This document shows positions 12,570 to 23,879 of a stretch of DNA of 60,800 bases, piece by piece. Made by a program: the position numbers and the translations under genes. Position 1 is the first letter of the stretch; the number at the start of each line of letters is the position of its first letter. Below the pieces are notes generated by a model that had not been told where the DNA came from, searched no databases, and worked only from the letters and a program-made list of their open reading frames with translations. The stretch lies in assembly GCA_015680685.1 (NCBI GenBank), contig MNCI01004849.1, forward strand, positions 920,248 to 981,047, written 5' to 3'. This stretch comes from Gnetum montanum (lineage: Eukaryota > Streptophyta > Gnetopsida > Gnetales > Gnetaceae).

Positions 12570-12960
12570 AGGTAGTCATGAACTTCAATGGAGCTTCAAC
12601 CACCCAAGGGGCTAGTGTTGTTGTCATTATAACATTCCCATCTAGTGAGATCTAATCCTTAGCCTATCATTTTTGGTTCCCATGTACCAAAAACATAGTG
12701 AAATATGAGGGTTTAATCAAAGGAATGATGGTAGCTTATGACCTAGGAATTAGACACCTAGTCATCAAAGGCAATTCACAACTTATGGTTAACCAAGTAA
12801 CTAAAGTCTATGCATGCAAAGCTAAGCACTTATGACCTTACTATGACCTAGGAAAGTATTTATTACAATAATTCATAAACATTGATGTCCAACACATGCC
12901 TAGAAATGAAAACACCATAGCTGATGCAATTGCAAGATTATCCCTTATTGTGACACTAGA
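12570..12960 (+). pseudogene. Element A second (archaeal-type) RNase H
   Basis: A second RNase H-like domain lies between the first RNase H and integrase. Visible marks are VVMNFNGASTTQGASVVV (about 12571-12625), VKYEGLIKGMMVAYDLGI (about 12700-12755), VIKGNSQLMVNQVTK (about 12762-12806) and ADAIARL near 12925. This matches the extra archaeal-type RNase H known in Tat-lineage elements. The first catalytic aspartate of the F-D-G pattern and the aspartate of G-D-S are both asparagine here, which would kill the enzyme. G-to-A decay is the simple explanation. At least two stops fall inside the domain. Confidence 0.75.
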
Positions 12961-13229
12961 TGTGTTTAGCAAGTTACCCACCTTAACCATTGACTATGCT
13001 AATCCCATTACACAGAACACATAGGATGCCTTTGTCGTTGTTGTTCATACTGCTCCTTCCAAGGAGTGTTATGATGATATCAAATTTTACCTGATGCATG
13101 GTGAATTCTCAGAAGGCCTGACTAATACTCAGAAGGATCCCATATGCAAGTGATTGAAGTAGTATGTCATCATAGGTGATAACACATTATTTTGATGATT
13201 CTATGATGGAATACTCCTAAAATGATTAG

Positions 13230-14330
13230 GTAAAATCAAAGCCAGAATAGTCCAAGAGGAGGCTCACAAGGGTGTTTTTGGGAAACATATAGGACCTAAA
13301 TCCATGGTTGCTATAATTACAAGGTTAGGCTATTATTGGTCCCATATGGAAAATGAATGTTACAAAAGGTTAAGTGATGTGCACATGTAAACAATATAAC
13401 AACCTAATACATGTATCACCAAGTGAGTTACATACAACCCATATGGCTATTTTAGCAATGGGGTTTGGGTATCATTAGACCTATAATGCCTAAGTCTTTC
13501 ACAAGACATAGCTTCATCATCACCATAACTGAATACTTTACCAAGTGGGTTGAGGCTATTTCCCTAATGAAGACCACATCTAAACAAATTTGCAAATTTA
13601 TTTTAGATAACATTGCAGCTTGTTTAGGATACCCATGATCATAGTTATGCACAATGGACCTTAATTTAGTAGCCAAGAAACTAAGGATTTATATCACAAC
13701 CTAGGACTTAAGCAGTCTTTCTCATTACCTTACTACTCTCAAGCCAATGGACAAGCAGAAGCAAGCAACAAGTCCATCATCAACTTGCTCAAGAAGATGC
13801 ACAACAATAACAAGTAGAAGTGGCATGAGCAGCTTGTCCATGCACTATGGGCATACAGAAAAGCCTATCACATTGTAATAGGCATGACCCCTTATAGCCT
13901 TATTTATGATTCTAAAGATATTTTACCTCTTGAATTGAAATTTCCATTACACTAAGTAGCCTTGACCAACTTCATCAATGACAAGTAGAACAAGAAGTGG
14001 TGGAAGGTAGCCCTGGATTTGGTGGAGGAGTGGCATATTTAAGTACTTGCTTACATTGAGCACTATCAAAAGAATTAGAAGCGATGACATCACCATGACT
14101 TGACCATGTGCAAGATCAAGGAAGGGGTCCTAGTCCTCAAGGATGTTCTTGAGCACACAGATAAAATCTTAGCCAACTAGGAAGGATTCTTTATTGTTAC
14201 CAGAGCCTATGAGAATGAAGCACTTAGAATAGCTAACATGAGTGGGAATGAGCAAGCCAATCTAGTCAATCATTCCTATCTAAAGCCATACTACATGTAC
14301 CTAACAATTATCAATAGGTGAGCTTTCCTT
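13230..14330 (+). pseudogene. Element A integrase
   Basis: Integrase joins the element DNA to the chromosome. The N-terminal zinc-binding part is seen at about 13255-13390 (HKGVFGKHIGPKSM, then GYYWSHMENEC). The catalytic core follows with ITEYFTKWVEAI (about 13520-13560; first aspartate replaced), then, after frame changes, YYSQANGQAEASNKSI (about 13730-13780) with the catalytic glutamate still present. WAYRKAYHIVIGMTPYSLIY (about 13848-13910) is the typical region after the core. The pol frame ends near HSYLKPYYMYL at about 14270-14300. Several frameshifts and stops, including within NNNK*KWHEQ, make it inactive. Confidence 0.8.
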
Positions 14331-14537
14331 CAATGGTTTGCTATTATCTTAAATAGGTAACATGGTTTGCTAGGGCCTTAAAATGGTACCATGACTCACC
14401 ACTGCCTTAAACTAGCAAATCTGGTGACTTGGATAGCCTAATTCTCATGTGGCCTGTATTCCTTGTAGCATTATACTATGTAGTGGTGTTTTGTATTCTT
14501 TTTCATTGCCTGTTAGTTCAATCCTCTTGGAACCAAT

Positions 14538-14550
14538 AAAGAGGGGCCAA
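14538..14550 (+). promoter_or_regulatory. Polypurine tract of element A
   Basis: AAAGAGGGGCCAA immediately precedes the LTR start TGAAACACC. The same arrangement, AAATAGGAGCCAA before TGAAACACC, lies on the minus strand at element E (51345-51357). This primes plus-strand DNA synthesis and identifies the LTR that follows as a 3' LTR. Confidence 0.8.
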
Positions 14551-16128
14551 TGAAACACCACAAAAATTTCCATGTTATAGCCAATCTTCATCATGTAGCT
14601 TTCACCCCATGAAACCTAAGGCAAAACTTCATTGTAAATGTAAAGATTGTAATCCATAGTGGTTAATTTCATATAATTTATACTTTTGGAGCTGAAAAAT
14701 GCCTCATAAGTGGTCAATGCCTCATTCCCTAAGTAAAAAAAGTCATCTACTATCTATATTTGGGCTTTGGAATAGGGGGGAGGGCGGCGGGGTTCAAAAA
14801 TGCCTTCTAGAATGCCAAAAAAGGCAATTTGATGGGTTTTATGAGGGGCATACATTTGTCTATGCTAGAAACACATGTAGTAGTAGATCTCACCTACCCC
14901 TAGCATGGAAGGGTGGGGGTTTTAAAAACTTTCCCCCTCAATGTGAAGACCACTTGCACAACCTAGCAACTTTTCCTTTCCAGTGTGGAAGTTTTCCCCA
15001 ACATGAAGTCTTCATCCCTAGCATGGAAAATTCAATCCCCTAGCATGGAACCCAAAAAAGCCAAAATTCATCACTTCATGCACTTCAATGTTGACTTGCC
15101 GCTTAAATAAGCATGGTGAAGAGCTCAGTGTAGAAGATTCATCTCCAGAGTGGAAGGTGTGCCTTAGTTACTATTTATAGTAAATGGAATGGCCATGGGA
15201 GGAAGCACTTACTATGTATAGTAACCCCCCAAATCTAGGCACCCATCTTACTTGAATTTGGTAGCTAATTTGTAGCCATTCTAGCTAATTTTCAGCCAAT
15301 TTATAGTCAATCTACAGCCATTTTTGCAGCCAAATCATAGCTATTTTTCTACCCCATTCATGTCCCAAAGAACCTATAAAAACCAACCTCAAACACCATT
15401 TACAGTTCCAATGATTTTCTCAAGGTTCAAAAATTTAGAGCAATCTTAGCATTATCAAGTAAATTTTGGCATACATACAACATTGTTCATAATTTCACAC
15501 TTGGGGCATTCTCAAGCACTCAAGAGCTCTTGCAAGTTCTCATACTTGCATTGTCTTGAACCCTAGTGTGGAAGCATTGTAGCCTTGAAATTTGTGGATT
15601 CTGGTTGTCAACACTACACTTCTAGGATTTCCAAACTCCAACATGGAGTAATCTAGCATCCAAATTTTCCATTTTTCTCACCCCCAGTAGTGACTCAATT
15701 GGCAGATTTGAGGTTGCAATAGTAAAGGAATGTTTGATAGCATCAGGAGTGGCTTAGCACCCAGATCATAGAGTAGATCACATCAAATTCAATAGGCTTT
15801 AAACTCTTGCATAAGTGAACCCCCTTTCTACTCATCTAGGCACCATTTGTACACATTTCTCTAACTTATTCTTTATTCTTTCTTAATAAAGTTTTAATTT
15901 TTGAATTTTATGTTTAAAAATAAATTTATTTTCTATGCATTATTAGGATCTATTTCTATTCCTAGGTTTTTCATTTCATAAGTCCTTGGTTGATTTTCTA
16001 GATCAACCAAGTTACCTTGAATCCCATTTTTATCATGAAGGCCCTGGGAATTTGGGGTTGGGGAATTACTACACCAAGGATCCTTGGTTTTTCTAGTGAT
16101 TGAGGTTTTTTGTTGCAACAAGTATTTC
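14551..16128 (+). repeat. Element A 3' LTR
   Basis: It starts TGAAACACC after the polypurine tract and is homologous, in opposite orientation, to 20800-22169 (element B) and about 49900-51344 (element E). Shared landmarks are the TGCCTCATAAG segment, CACCTACCCCTAGCATGGAAGGG (about 14890), an AATAAAGTTTTAATTT segment near 15885, and CCTTGAATCCCATTTTT near 16015. Length is about 1.5 kb; the exact end near 16130 is not resolved. Several CTAGCATGGA motifs occur. Element E has expanded this part into a minisatellite. No coding capacity is claimed. Confidence 0.75.
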
Positions 16129-16140
16129 CCATTTTTAGAC

Positions 16141-16437
16141 CATGGTGGACCATGCAATATGTCAATTCAAGACCATGGTGAAGCCTGTAATTTGCTAGTT
16201 TAAGGCCATGGCAGGCCATGTGATATGATAGTTTAAGGCCATGGCAGATCATGTGATATGCCAATTTAAGGCCATGGGAGGCCCTATGATTTGCCAATTT
16301 AAGGCCATGATGAGCCATACAATTTGCTAGTTTTAGGCCATGGAGGACCATGAAATATGCTAGTGCAAGGCCATGGTGGGTCATGCGATATGCCAATTTA
16401 AGGCCATGGTGGGCCATACAATATTGCAAAGAAAAAC
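16141..16437 (-). repeat. 33-bp tandem array, nine units, no indels
   Basis: CATGG (CATGA in one unit) recurs at 16141, 16174, 16207, 16240, 16273, 16306, 16339, 16372 and 16405, an exact 33-bp step. The unit core is TTAAGGCCATGGTGGGCCATG followed by AATTTGCCAA or ATATGCTAG. It is a lengthened relative of the 29-bp unit of element A in reverse complement. Because 33 is a multiple of three, the minus strand reads open for 143 residues (15998-16429) as an 11-residue repeat like HHGLKLAYHMA. I do not treat that as a proven gene. Confidence 0.85.
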
Positions 16438-16699
16438 ATGTTTTTTTTTTGTATTTTGTGTTTTAAAATTTTTATGGATATTTTAGTTTTAAAGTTTAAT
16501 GACACTTTTGTATTTAACAAAACAAAAGGAAAAGTAATTAAAATTAATAATTCAAAAAAATGTAAACTTTTAGGCTAAATACAAATTTAAACTTTAACAT
16601 AAAACAAATAAAATGATAAATATAGATAAATTGTAAACTAGGCTACTAGGCTATACAGTTACATGGCGATAGGTGCATAGGGTAGGCAGATTAGGGATA

Positions 16700-17340
16700 C
16701 ACATGACTTGTGCAAATGTTTCCTAATCTTTGAAAGATTAGAAAATGAATAAAGTCAATTTTTTCATAAGCTTGTATTCTCCATCTCCTTTGCTGATGAT
16801 GTTAAAGGGGAGCTCTTCCCATGGTGGATCAATAGGTTCATTGTTGTTGATCTTAGTCTCTTTTGCTACCTTGGGATTTTTGACTTTGTCACTAACAATA
16901 GGAGTTTCTTCCTAGAACTCCACTTTGGACCCTTATTCTACATCAATGTTGTTAACCATTAGAGGGATCAAACTATCACTATGAATGATTATTTAACCTT
17001 CCTTGTAAGGTAAGTGAATTTCTTGGTGGATGGGTGAAAACATATCTTGTAATTAAGCTATCCAAGGCCTTCCTAGAATAAGGTTGAATCTTGGTATTTC
17101 CTCTATCACCAAGAAGTTTTCAATTGTGGGGAATTATTCCCCTACCACAAAATCTAACAAGATAGAGCCTTTGATAGCAACCCATGATCCATTTAGGATT
17201 TAAGGGTTGAGGTCATCATGTGTTGCATATGCTCTATCAGGCCCAAATGCTCAATGATGGTATAAGATATGACATTTGTTGTGGATCCATCATCTACGTG
17301 CACTCTATGCACTTTGTATTATCCTACTCTTATTGTTATA
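16700..17340 (-). pseudogene. Element B aspartic protease and tail
   Basis: On the minus strand the motif VHVDDGSTTNVISYTIIEHLGL (about 17307-17240) is followed, after a frame change, by FLVIEEIPRFNLILGRPWIA (about 17120-17060), aligning with element A's protease. The catalytic triplet is again D-D-G. The tail contains WEELPFNIISKGDGEYKL (about 16830-16770), matching A's tail to ISKGDGE and beyond. At least three stops lie between the two halves. It cannot make an active enzyme. Confidence 0.75.
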
Positions 17341-17344
17341 AAGA

Positions 17345-20163
17345 GGGGTTCCTTGGTTACCTCACTATTTTGGGGATTAGTTTTGATTTTGCTATCATGA
17401 AGCACTAATGATGTCAACTTCATTTCTTCCCTTGGTGAAGATAGTACCATCACCACATGGATGGATTCTTTACTAGTGAGGATGTCCTCCTTAAAGAGAA
17501 TGAAGGTCAACATCTTGACTAGTGCTTCATGGTGTGTAGAAAAATTCATGACTAGGTCATACAAAATAAGGGTTGTATGCTTATGTTTGAACAACTATTT
17601 GACTTGTTCCATCACATTTAGGAAGTCTTTGTTGTTTTTCATGGGCTTGTTATCCCTATTATTCTTAACTTCTCCCATGCACCCCAAAATGTTGACTTTA
17701 TGTTTAGGTTGTTGGGGCCTAGCCTCTTTTCCCTTCTCTTGGGGCTTAGGTTCCAACTATGGTTTATTACTCAAGGTAGCATGATGGAAATAAATGATAT
17801 GAAAGTGGAATTCAGTGGGCCCACTTCCTTCCATGCCTCAACTTACTTATTATTGTTGGTTGAAATGGAAGGAAGCACTCTGATTATGAAAGGATCCTTG
17901 AAAGATGTTGGTGATGGAATCCTTAAAAAAAAGGAGAGCCTTGAATTGGTGGAAGTTAAAGGGCCCCTTTCATTGTGAGGAGGTACTCAAATCATAAAGG
18001 GATCCCTCACAAGCCTTGGATCATTGTTGACATTAAATGATGCTATGGTATACAGGTTGTTGTTGGTGTTCAATGGGTCTTTATAGACATGCATCGACTA
18101 ATTCTGAGGCCTAACCAAGTTGGAGGCATCAAGCACTAGTTCAACATTATCTATCATCTTTTGCAAGTCATCTTTTAGTGTAAGGTAAAAGTTAGTATCT
18201 TGGCCTAGAAACTAACGATAGTGATAGAAGTGGTTAAGCTTTAAGTATCTAGCTACTAGAGGGTCATCTTTGGTACATGAGTAGGATCTTTGGCTACCTC
18301 ACATAGCCTCTCATGCCTCTTACAAGCATTTTCTATCACCTATTTATACTATATTTTTCCACTCTTTAATAGTTGATTAAGAATTTTTGATGCATTTAAG
18401 GGTAACCTAGTATATTTTGACTAGTCCTTTCATTTAAAATTAGATTTAAAAGTAGTTGATGTAGGGGCCCCAAATGTTGAAGGTTGGCTATTATTGTTAA
18501 TAGGGGCCTTGGGTTGGTTTGTTCTTGGCCCTTGGATGGTCATCTTTCTCTTTTTTTCCATAGTGACCATTGCTATGTTGTTTTGTCTTACCTTCTTCTC
18601 ATCCTTTTGTGCATGTTGGTTTTTGTATGCCAAAGAGGCTAGGTCATGGCTAGCTTTCATGGAATCCTTTATGTTCTTGATTTGGGAAAAGGCTTGATTG
18701 AGTAACTGTGGATCAAGGTAGTACAATTTCAACTTGATGAAGTCATTAACTACCTCCTTGGAGATAACTAGAAGGTGAGTTTCATCTATTAGCTTTGGAA
18801 TTTTGTTGAGCAAAGTGTTCCATCATTGGATGAACTTTTGCACCAGCTCAAGGGATCCTTTCTTGAACTTCATCATTTGGTCAAGGGTTGTATTAGGTTT
18901 CAAGTTGTACTTGAAATGGTTAATGACTTGTGAAATTAGGTCTTGCAAAGAGGATATGGATCCTCTTAGTAGGTCATGGTACTAGTCAAGGGCTTTTTCC
19001 ATAAGAGACATAGGAAAAATTCTCATTATTCTATGCAACCAAGCTTGTAGTAACAAGCACTCAGAGTGAAAGGTTATGAGGTGTGAGTTGGAGTCATCTT
19101 CATCATTGTACTTGATGAACTATGGAATGGGGACACTAGGGGGAAATTTTAGTTGTGGGACTGCAAGAATAATTGGATCATCTTGATAGAAGTCCATTAT
19201 TTTGACGATTTGAGATGTGGAAGTCTTGAGCCTCAATAACTCTTCCATCAAGTCCTAGATCATTTGGAAAGCTTGATCTAGGCCTTGAGGTGCCCTCGTG
19301 GGTTGTGGGGTTTGCACAAAAGATTGTACTATAATCTAAGAGGCCAATGGCCTCCCGATAGGTTGTGGCATCAAGGGGAAAGGTTGGATCATCATTATTG
19401 TAGATGGGTTGAACAACAAAAAAGAAGTTTATGCTAGTATGTTGGTCACAAAGGGGAAAAAAGATGTATGTGATCCTTAGGTCACCTAAGGTCCCATAGT
19501 GAACCTCATGTGGGTGGATAAGGAATTGGTAATGGTCACAACCATTGATGGCAGCTGCATAGACTATGGTTGGGTGGAAAAAGACATGGAAAAGTGGAAG
19601 GTTATTTTATATGGTACTAATTGTGTTTGATGCACTATTATAATGGGTTGAGGCCCAAACATGGTCAAATAGGTGGAAGATGAGGACTAGGGGACCTATC
19701 CCATTGAAGAGGTGAGGGGGATTAAGGTAGGCATTGTGGCTTTGGGGGTTGATTGTAGGAAGAGTCCATAATGAGATGCTCATGCTCAAACTTAGCCTCA
19801 AACTCATCCTCTTCTTCTTGCTGCTCATTCAAGCTAGCCTTCCTATCCTCTTCATCCATCTCAATTAATTAAGAAAGGATGCACACATAAGTTTTTGTTA
19901 GAGGTATCTTATCATATGGGGAACATACGTATTCCTTCCCATCATGGTGAATAAGATTGTATTCCCTTTTTTCTTATACTTTCACTCTTAAAACTAGCAT
20001 GCCAACCTAGAGTTTGCACAAACAAAGTTGTAGTGATCACCATGAGTGATCACCTTTAGTTAGCTATAGTAGCATCCTTGGGGTCATATACCCTTATGAC
20101 CTATTATCTGGATTTGGTGTTAGTGAATTTAAAAGGTAAAATAGTGGATTGGTGGAATGACAT
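17345..20163 (-). pseudogene. Element B gag, decayed
   Basis: The start at 20163 reads MSFHQSTILPF and continues to IRVYDPKDATIAN, matching element A gag. The best-preserved part is 18813-18430 (127 residues open), including VVNDFIKLKLYYLDPQLLNQAFSQ and a lysine-rich stretch after it. The zinc-binding region survives as FLGQDTNFYLTLKDDLQKMID (about 18215-18150), with its cysteine and histidine partly lost. Further fragments extend to the protease. Stops and frameshifts are frequent. Other open stretches here on the plus strand are shadows. Confidence 0.75.
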
Positions 20164-20799
20164 TGTTAAAAACAAAATGGTCTTAACCCTTCTACTATTT
20201 TTAGTAAAACCTCTAGTCAATGAGATTATCCACTAGTGTAGTTGACTAAAAATGGAAAGGCAGTAAGAAAACTATTACTATAAAATACTACATAGTAGAT
20301 GGTCATGTACTATTCATTAGATAGGGTTTAAGATAGCAGCACTAACTACACTGGCCTTTCCAACATAGTCTACACAAGAGGTTGGTGAAGTAGATTACTA
20401 GGATTCCCAATCAGCTACACTGAGTTTTGAGAGTGGAAAAGTGGTTTACACTAGTTTGTTTTCACTAAATTTCATAGAAATTTTGGTTTTTGAATAGAAA
20501 TTGGATTCTTGAATAGCAATGGATTTTAAAGATAAAATATGCTAGTTCCAAGGAATCTAGCAACTGCTGTGAAAGTAGAGTGGAAAGACAAGTCACTTAC
20601 CACAACTACACTAGGTTATTTGGGCAAGGATTTCGGTAGTAACATTGGCTTTAATGGAATATTTTCACAAGTTTTAAAACTAAAAATGTAATAGAATCGG
20701 TATTAAGAAAATATTGGAAAATGATTTTTGGGCTAAGAAATTGAACGAAGGCCCTCCTTCTAGCACTAGAAAACTATCGAACCTAGAAAATTTAGTTGC

Positions 20800-22169
20800 A
20801 AGAATGGAAACCAAGATATCCTAGGCACCAAAATAGTTTTAGTCTCAAACCCTAAGGGCCTATGAAAAATGGGATTCAAGGCATCCTGGATGGTTTAGTT
20901 GATCACCTAGGGAATTAGGAAAATGTAAATAGAAATGTAACCAATGATGTAAATGGAAATAAAATTATAGACCCAAAATGAAAACTTAAATGTAAATATA
21001 CACAAAAATAAACTATAACTTTATTAGAACTGAAAATGCATAAAGTAAAATTTTCGTAAAGTACAAATTTTTGTGTTGGATGCAGAAGAAGTCATTTGGA
21101 AGAAGCTTGAAGTTTGTTGGAGCTTGCAATTTGCACTCGAAACCCCATCATCTAGATACTTTCCAACCACTATTTCTAGCACCTCCCTGCTAGTTTCCAT
21201 CAAAATCTAAAACTATGGTCATTTATGATATTACATCCTTGAGGCAATGGTATCATGTTGGGAGTCTCTAATGCCTAGCATAGACACCAATTTGCTCTTG
21301 AAGGTGTTGTAAGGTTACAAATGTTCTATTGGTTACAAATTGTGAAAAAGGCTTTCAAGTTATGGAATTGCTCTCTCAAGGCTTTGGAATTTCCTCAAAA
21401 TTTTAGAACTATAATGAGGTGTTTGTGCTTGGTTTTTATAGGCTACAAAATTTCTATTTTGGACTTTGTACATCACTATCATGATTACTAATAGATTGAT
21501 GTCTATTTGAAGGTATAATGATCATCAATTCTTAGCATAGGTGACCATTTATAGTAAGTTTGGATACAGTGTAGACACTAAAGCTCATTTGAACACTATT
21601 AATAGTAAATGGACTTCTGTGACTATGTTGTTACCATCCAAACTATGCTGATCTTGGTTGACTACATTGAAGTTGCTGGAAATTACTAGTGAACTTGATG
21701 TCTACACTATCCATGTTGCAAATGCTAAAGACCTGGGTGACTATGCTGGCCACTATTGAGAAAATGGAAATTCCCAATAATTCTAACACTATATATATGC
21801 AACTATATTGGATTTTTCTATTGATTATTCTAGGTTTTGTTGGAAATGAAAACTCAACATCATATATGTTGGAGGTTGATGGTTCTAACATATTTAAGGC
21901 TATACCCCTACAAAAAACAATGAAAATGCCAAAATTGACAATTGCCAAAGCATTTTCAGCCTTTCCAAGCCTAAATATAGACATGAGATAACAATTTTCA
22001 CTTGGGAAATGAGGTAGTAGCAACTTTTGAGGCATTCTTCAGCCTCAAAAGTTAAAGTATGCAAGATTGCAACTCATGGGATACAAATCTTATATTTACA
22101 ATAAAAACCTTTCTCAAGTTGGAAAATGAAGTTTACAACTTGGAACATGAAATTTTTGGGGGTGTTTCA
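20800..22169 (-). repeat. Element B 5' LTR
   Basis: On the minus strand it begins TGAAACACC at 22169 and matches element A's 3' LTR and element E's LTR along its length. Shared segments include TTGAGGC(T)GAAGAATGCCTCA near 22030 and the CTTTATTA/AATAAAGTT segment near 21020. The inner end near 20800 is approximate. About 640 bases of leader separate it from gag. I found no clear tRNA-complementary primer site there. Open stretches on both strands at 21640-22035 overlap each other and look like chance. Confidence 0.7.
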
Positions 22170-23879
22170 CTCAAAGGATAGAATTTGTACACACCTCCAA
22201 ATTTTTTTTCTTTGTCAAATCTTGTTTGAAGGGCACCACACCATGTACATGCACTGACCTCTACATCAAAGTGTTTTATCACTGCAAAACCACTCAATCC
22301 CACAAAATTTCAATGAGGTTAGAATGTGATTTCAAGAAACCCATAACTTTTACAAAATTAAGCTTTGCTCTAGAGTGTTTTAACACTAAAAAACCACTTA
22401 AATCCATAGGATCTTGACACACTCAATACTAATGTCTTCTTGAAAGAAACAAATCAACCCTAAAAGACAACATGAAAAGAAAACGATACAAGCCAAGAAT
22501 GTAACTACAATTACAAGTCCTTCTTGTTGAAGCTCAATTCAACATACAATTAACATACAACCAAGCAAATGATGTGATAATAAAGGACAAGAATACAATA
22601 GAATAGATTAGACAATTATTACTTAAATGTTAATAAAACTTGCTCAAGTCTAAAGAAGTAGACTTATTCTTAGAACTTTGGAGTTTCCAAAAACTCCTTG
22701 GAATTCATGCAATAACTTGTGTAGACATCTTCTTCAATGTTGAGACGTCTACATGATATTTGCCTCAATTTTGGAGAGACATCTTGTTTTGAAGTGGGAC
22801 ATCTCTAGGAAGATGTCTACTTTCATATGGAGACATCTAATATTTTTGAGAGACATCTACTTATGATTTATTTCTTTTTAGCAAAGATTTCTACTATTTC
22901 CTAGAGACATCTCCTCGACTCTTTGAACTTTGGTTCATAAGGTTTTCTCTTGTTAATTTGGCTTCTTCTCAATCCTTGGGGCATCTTCATTTGGTTTTTA
23001 GCCTTCTGTTTTAGTCCATGCTTTCATCTTGGCTCATAAGGTCTTCACTTTATTAACTCATTATAGATATCATTTTTCTTGAGTCTTTTTTATATGGAGT
23101 TCTTGTTCATGTCCTAGAAATGCATCATCCACAACAAACATTCTTTGTTTTCCATTTACCTTAAGGTTTTGACATACAAAATGGTCAACATAATTATCAT
23201 TATCATTATGTCCTAGGATTCTTAAGAAGTTTGTGTTTTCAATCTGTAGTTGTTTTTCGCTCAATTAACATGTTTTCATTGTCTAGATAGGAAATTGTCG
23301 ATTGCTATGAGTCATAAGTAACCATAGTTGAGACTACAAGTTGATCATGAGTCATAGTCAATTGCAGTAGGTCCAAATAGAGAAAATAATAAATTTTTTC
23401 TTGGTCTCTATAATTTATGTTACTACAAGTCATAGGAAGTTTTAACTTAAGTATGCTATAACTTCAAGCAAATCATAGCCATCTTGTAAGTGGGCTAGCT
23501 TCTTCTTGGATGTTCAAATAGTTCATAGTAGCAACGAAGAATTGCAAGTCACTGTGAGTCACAAAGAGCCACAACATGAGCTAGCTATGAGTTGGTGTGC
23601 ATTGAAATTTCTTATAATTAGATAAAAATTTATTTTTTAAAATTATGGACTAATGGAGAAAATTCAAATTTTCACTACTAGGCCTATATAAAGGCAAATG
23701 AAGGTCCAATTATAGCACCATGTTATCTTATGAGGGGGAGGCTTAAGTCCTTAAGGTAGGGTTTGATAACTTTCATCATAATTCAATTAGGGTTTAATTA
23801 GTTCTTAAATAATGATTATTGGATCTTTAAATTCTTTTGTGGGTATTAATAAATTTTATCTTTGAGGTTATTTTCATCA
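22170..23879. other. No recognised gene; AGACATCT motif cluster
   Basis: A+T-rich sequence with no protein domain that I can identify. Between about 22725 and 22910 the motif AGACATCT (reverse complement AGATGTCT) occurs about seven times with small variations. The same motif cluster is found in the LTRs of element C in the opposite orientation. A TATATAAAG box lies at 23685-23693 upstream of the C1 gag remnant. Weak repeats of TGAGTCATA-like words occur at 23300-23600. This may be an old LTR-related segment, but no boundaries could be set. Confidence 0.4.

Larger units (their letters stand above)
1..16130 (+). mobile_element. Element A: Tat/Ogre-like Ty3/gypsy LTR retrotransposon, decayed, 5' LTR outside the window
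   Basis: Domains run gag, protease, RT, RNase H, second RNase H, integrase, polypurine tract, 3' LTR, which is the Ty3/gypsy order. Two RNase H-like domains between RT and integrase, and a wide gap between protease and RT, are known traits of the plant Tat/Ogre lineage. The visible part is about 16 kb, large even for gypsy elements, because about 7 kb of repeat-rich non-coding sequence separates protease (ends about 3900) from RT (starts about 11200). Every domain carries stop codons, so the copy is dead. Positions 1-300 are leader with no recognised primer site. They hold a short duplication (about 195 and 259) of a segment containing TCATTTATAGCCTATTTTA. The right boundary is approximate. 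Lineage is inferred from domain layout, not from a tree. Confidence 0.85.
16139..22169 (-). mobile_element. Element B: Tat/Ogre-like LTR retrotransposon, minus strand, 5' half only
   Basis: Read on the minus strand it runs 5' LTR (22169 to about 20800), leader, gag (from 20163), protease (about 17330-17040), protease tail (to about 16700), then a repeat array ending where element A's LTR begins. Gag, protease and LTR are clearly the same family as element A. There is no polypurine tract outside the LTR start at 22169, which fits a 5' LTR. RT, RNase H, integrase and 3' LTR are absent. The simplest reading is that element A inserted into B's spacer, leaving the rest of B beyond the left edge. 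Confidence 0.75.

Noticed and set aside
21640-22035. Overlapping 130- and 100-codon frames on both strands
   Set aside because: They lie in the B LTR, have no domain, and mirror each other; chance openness.
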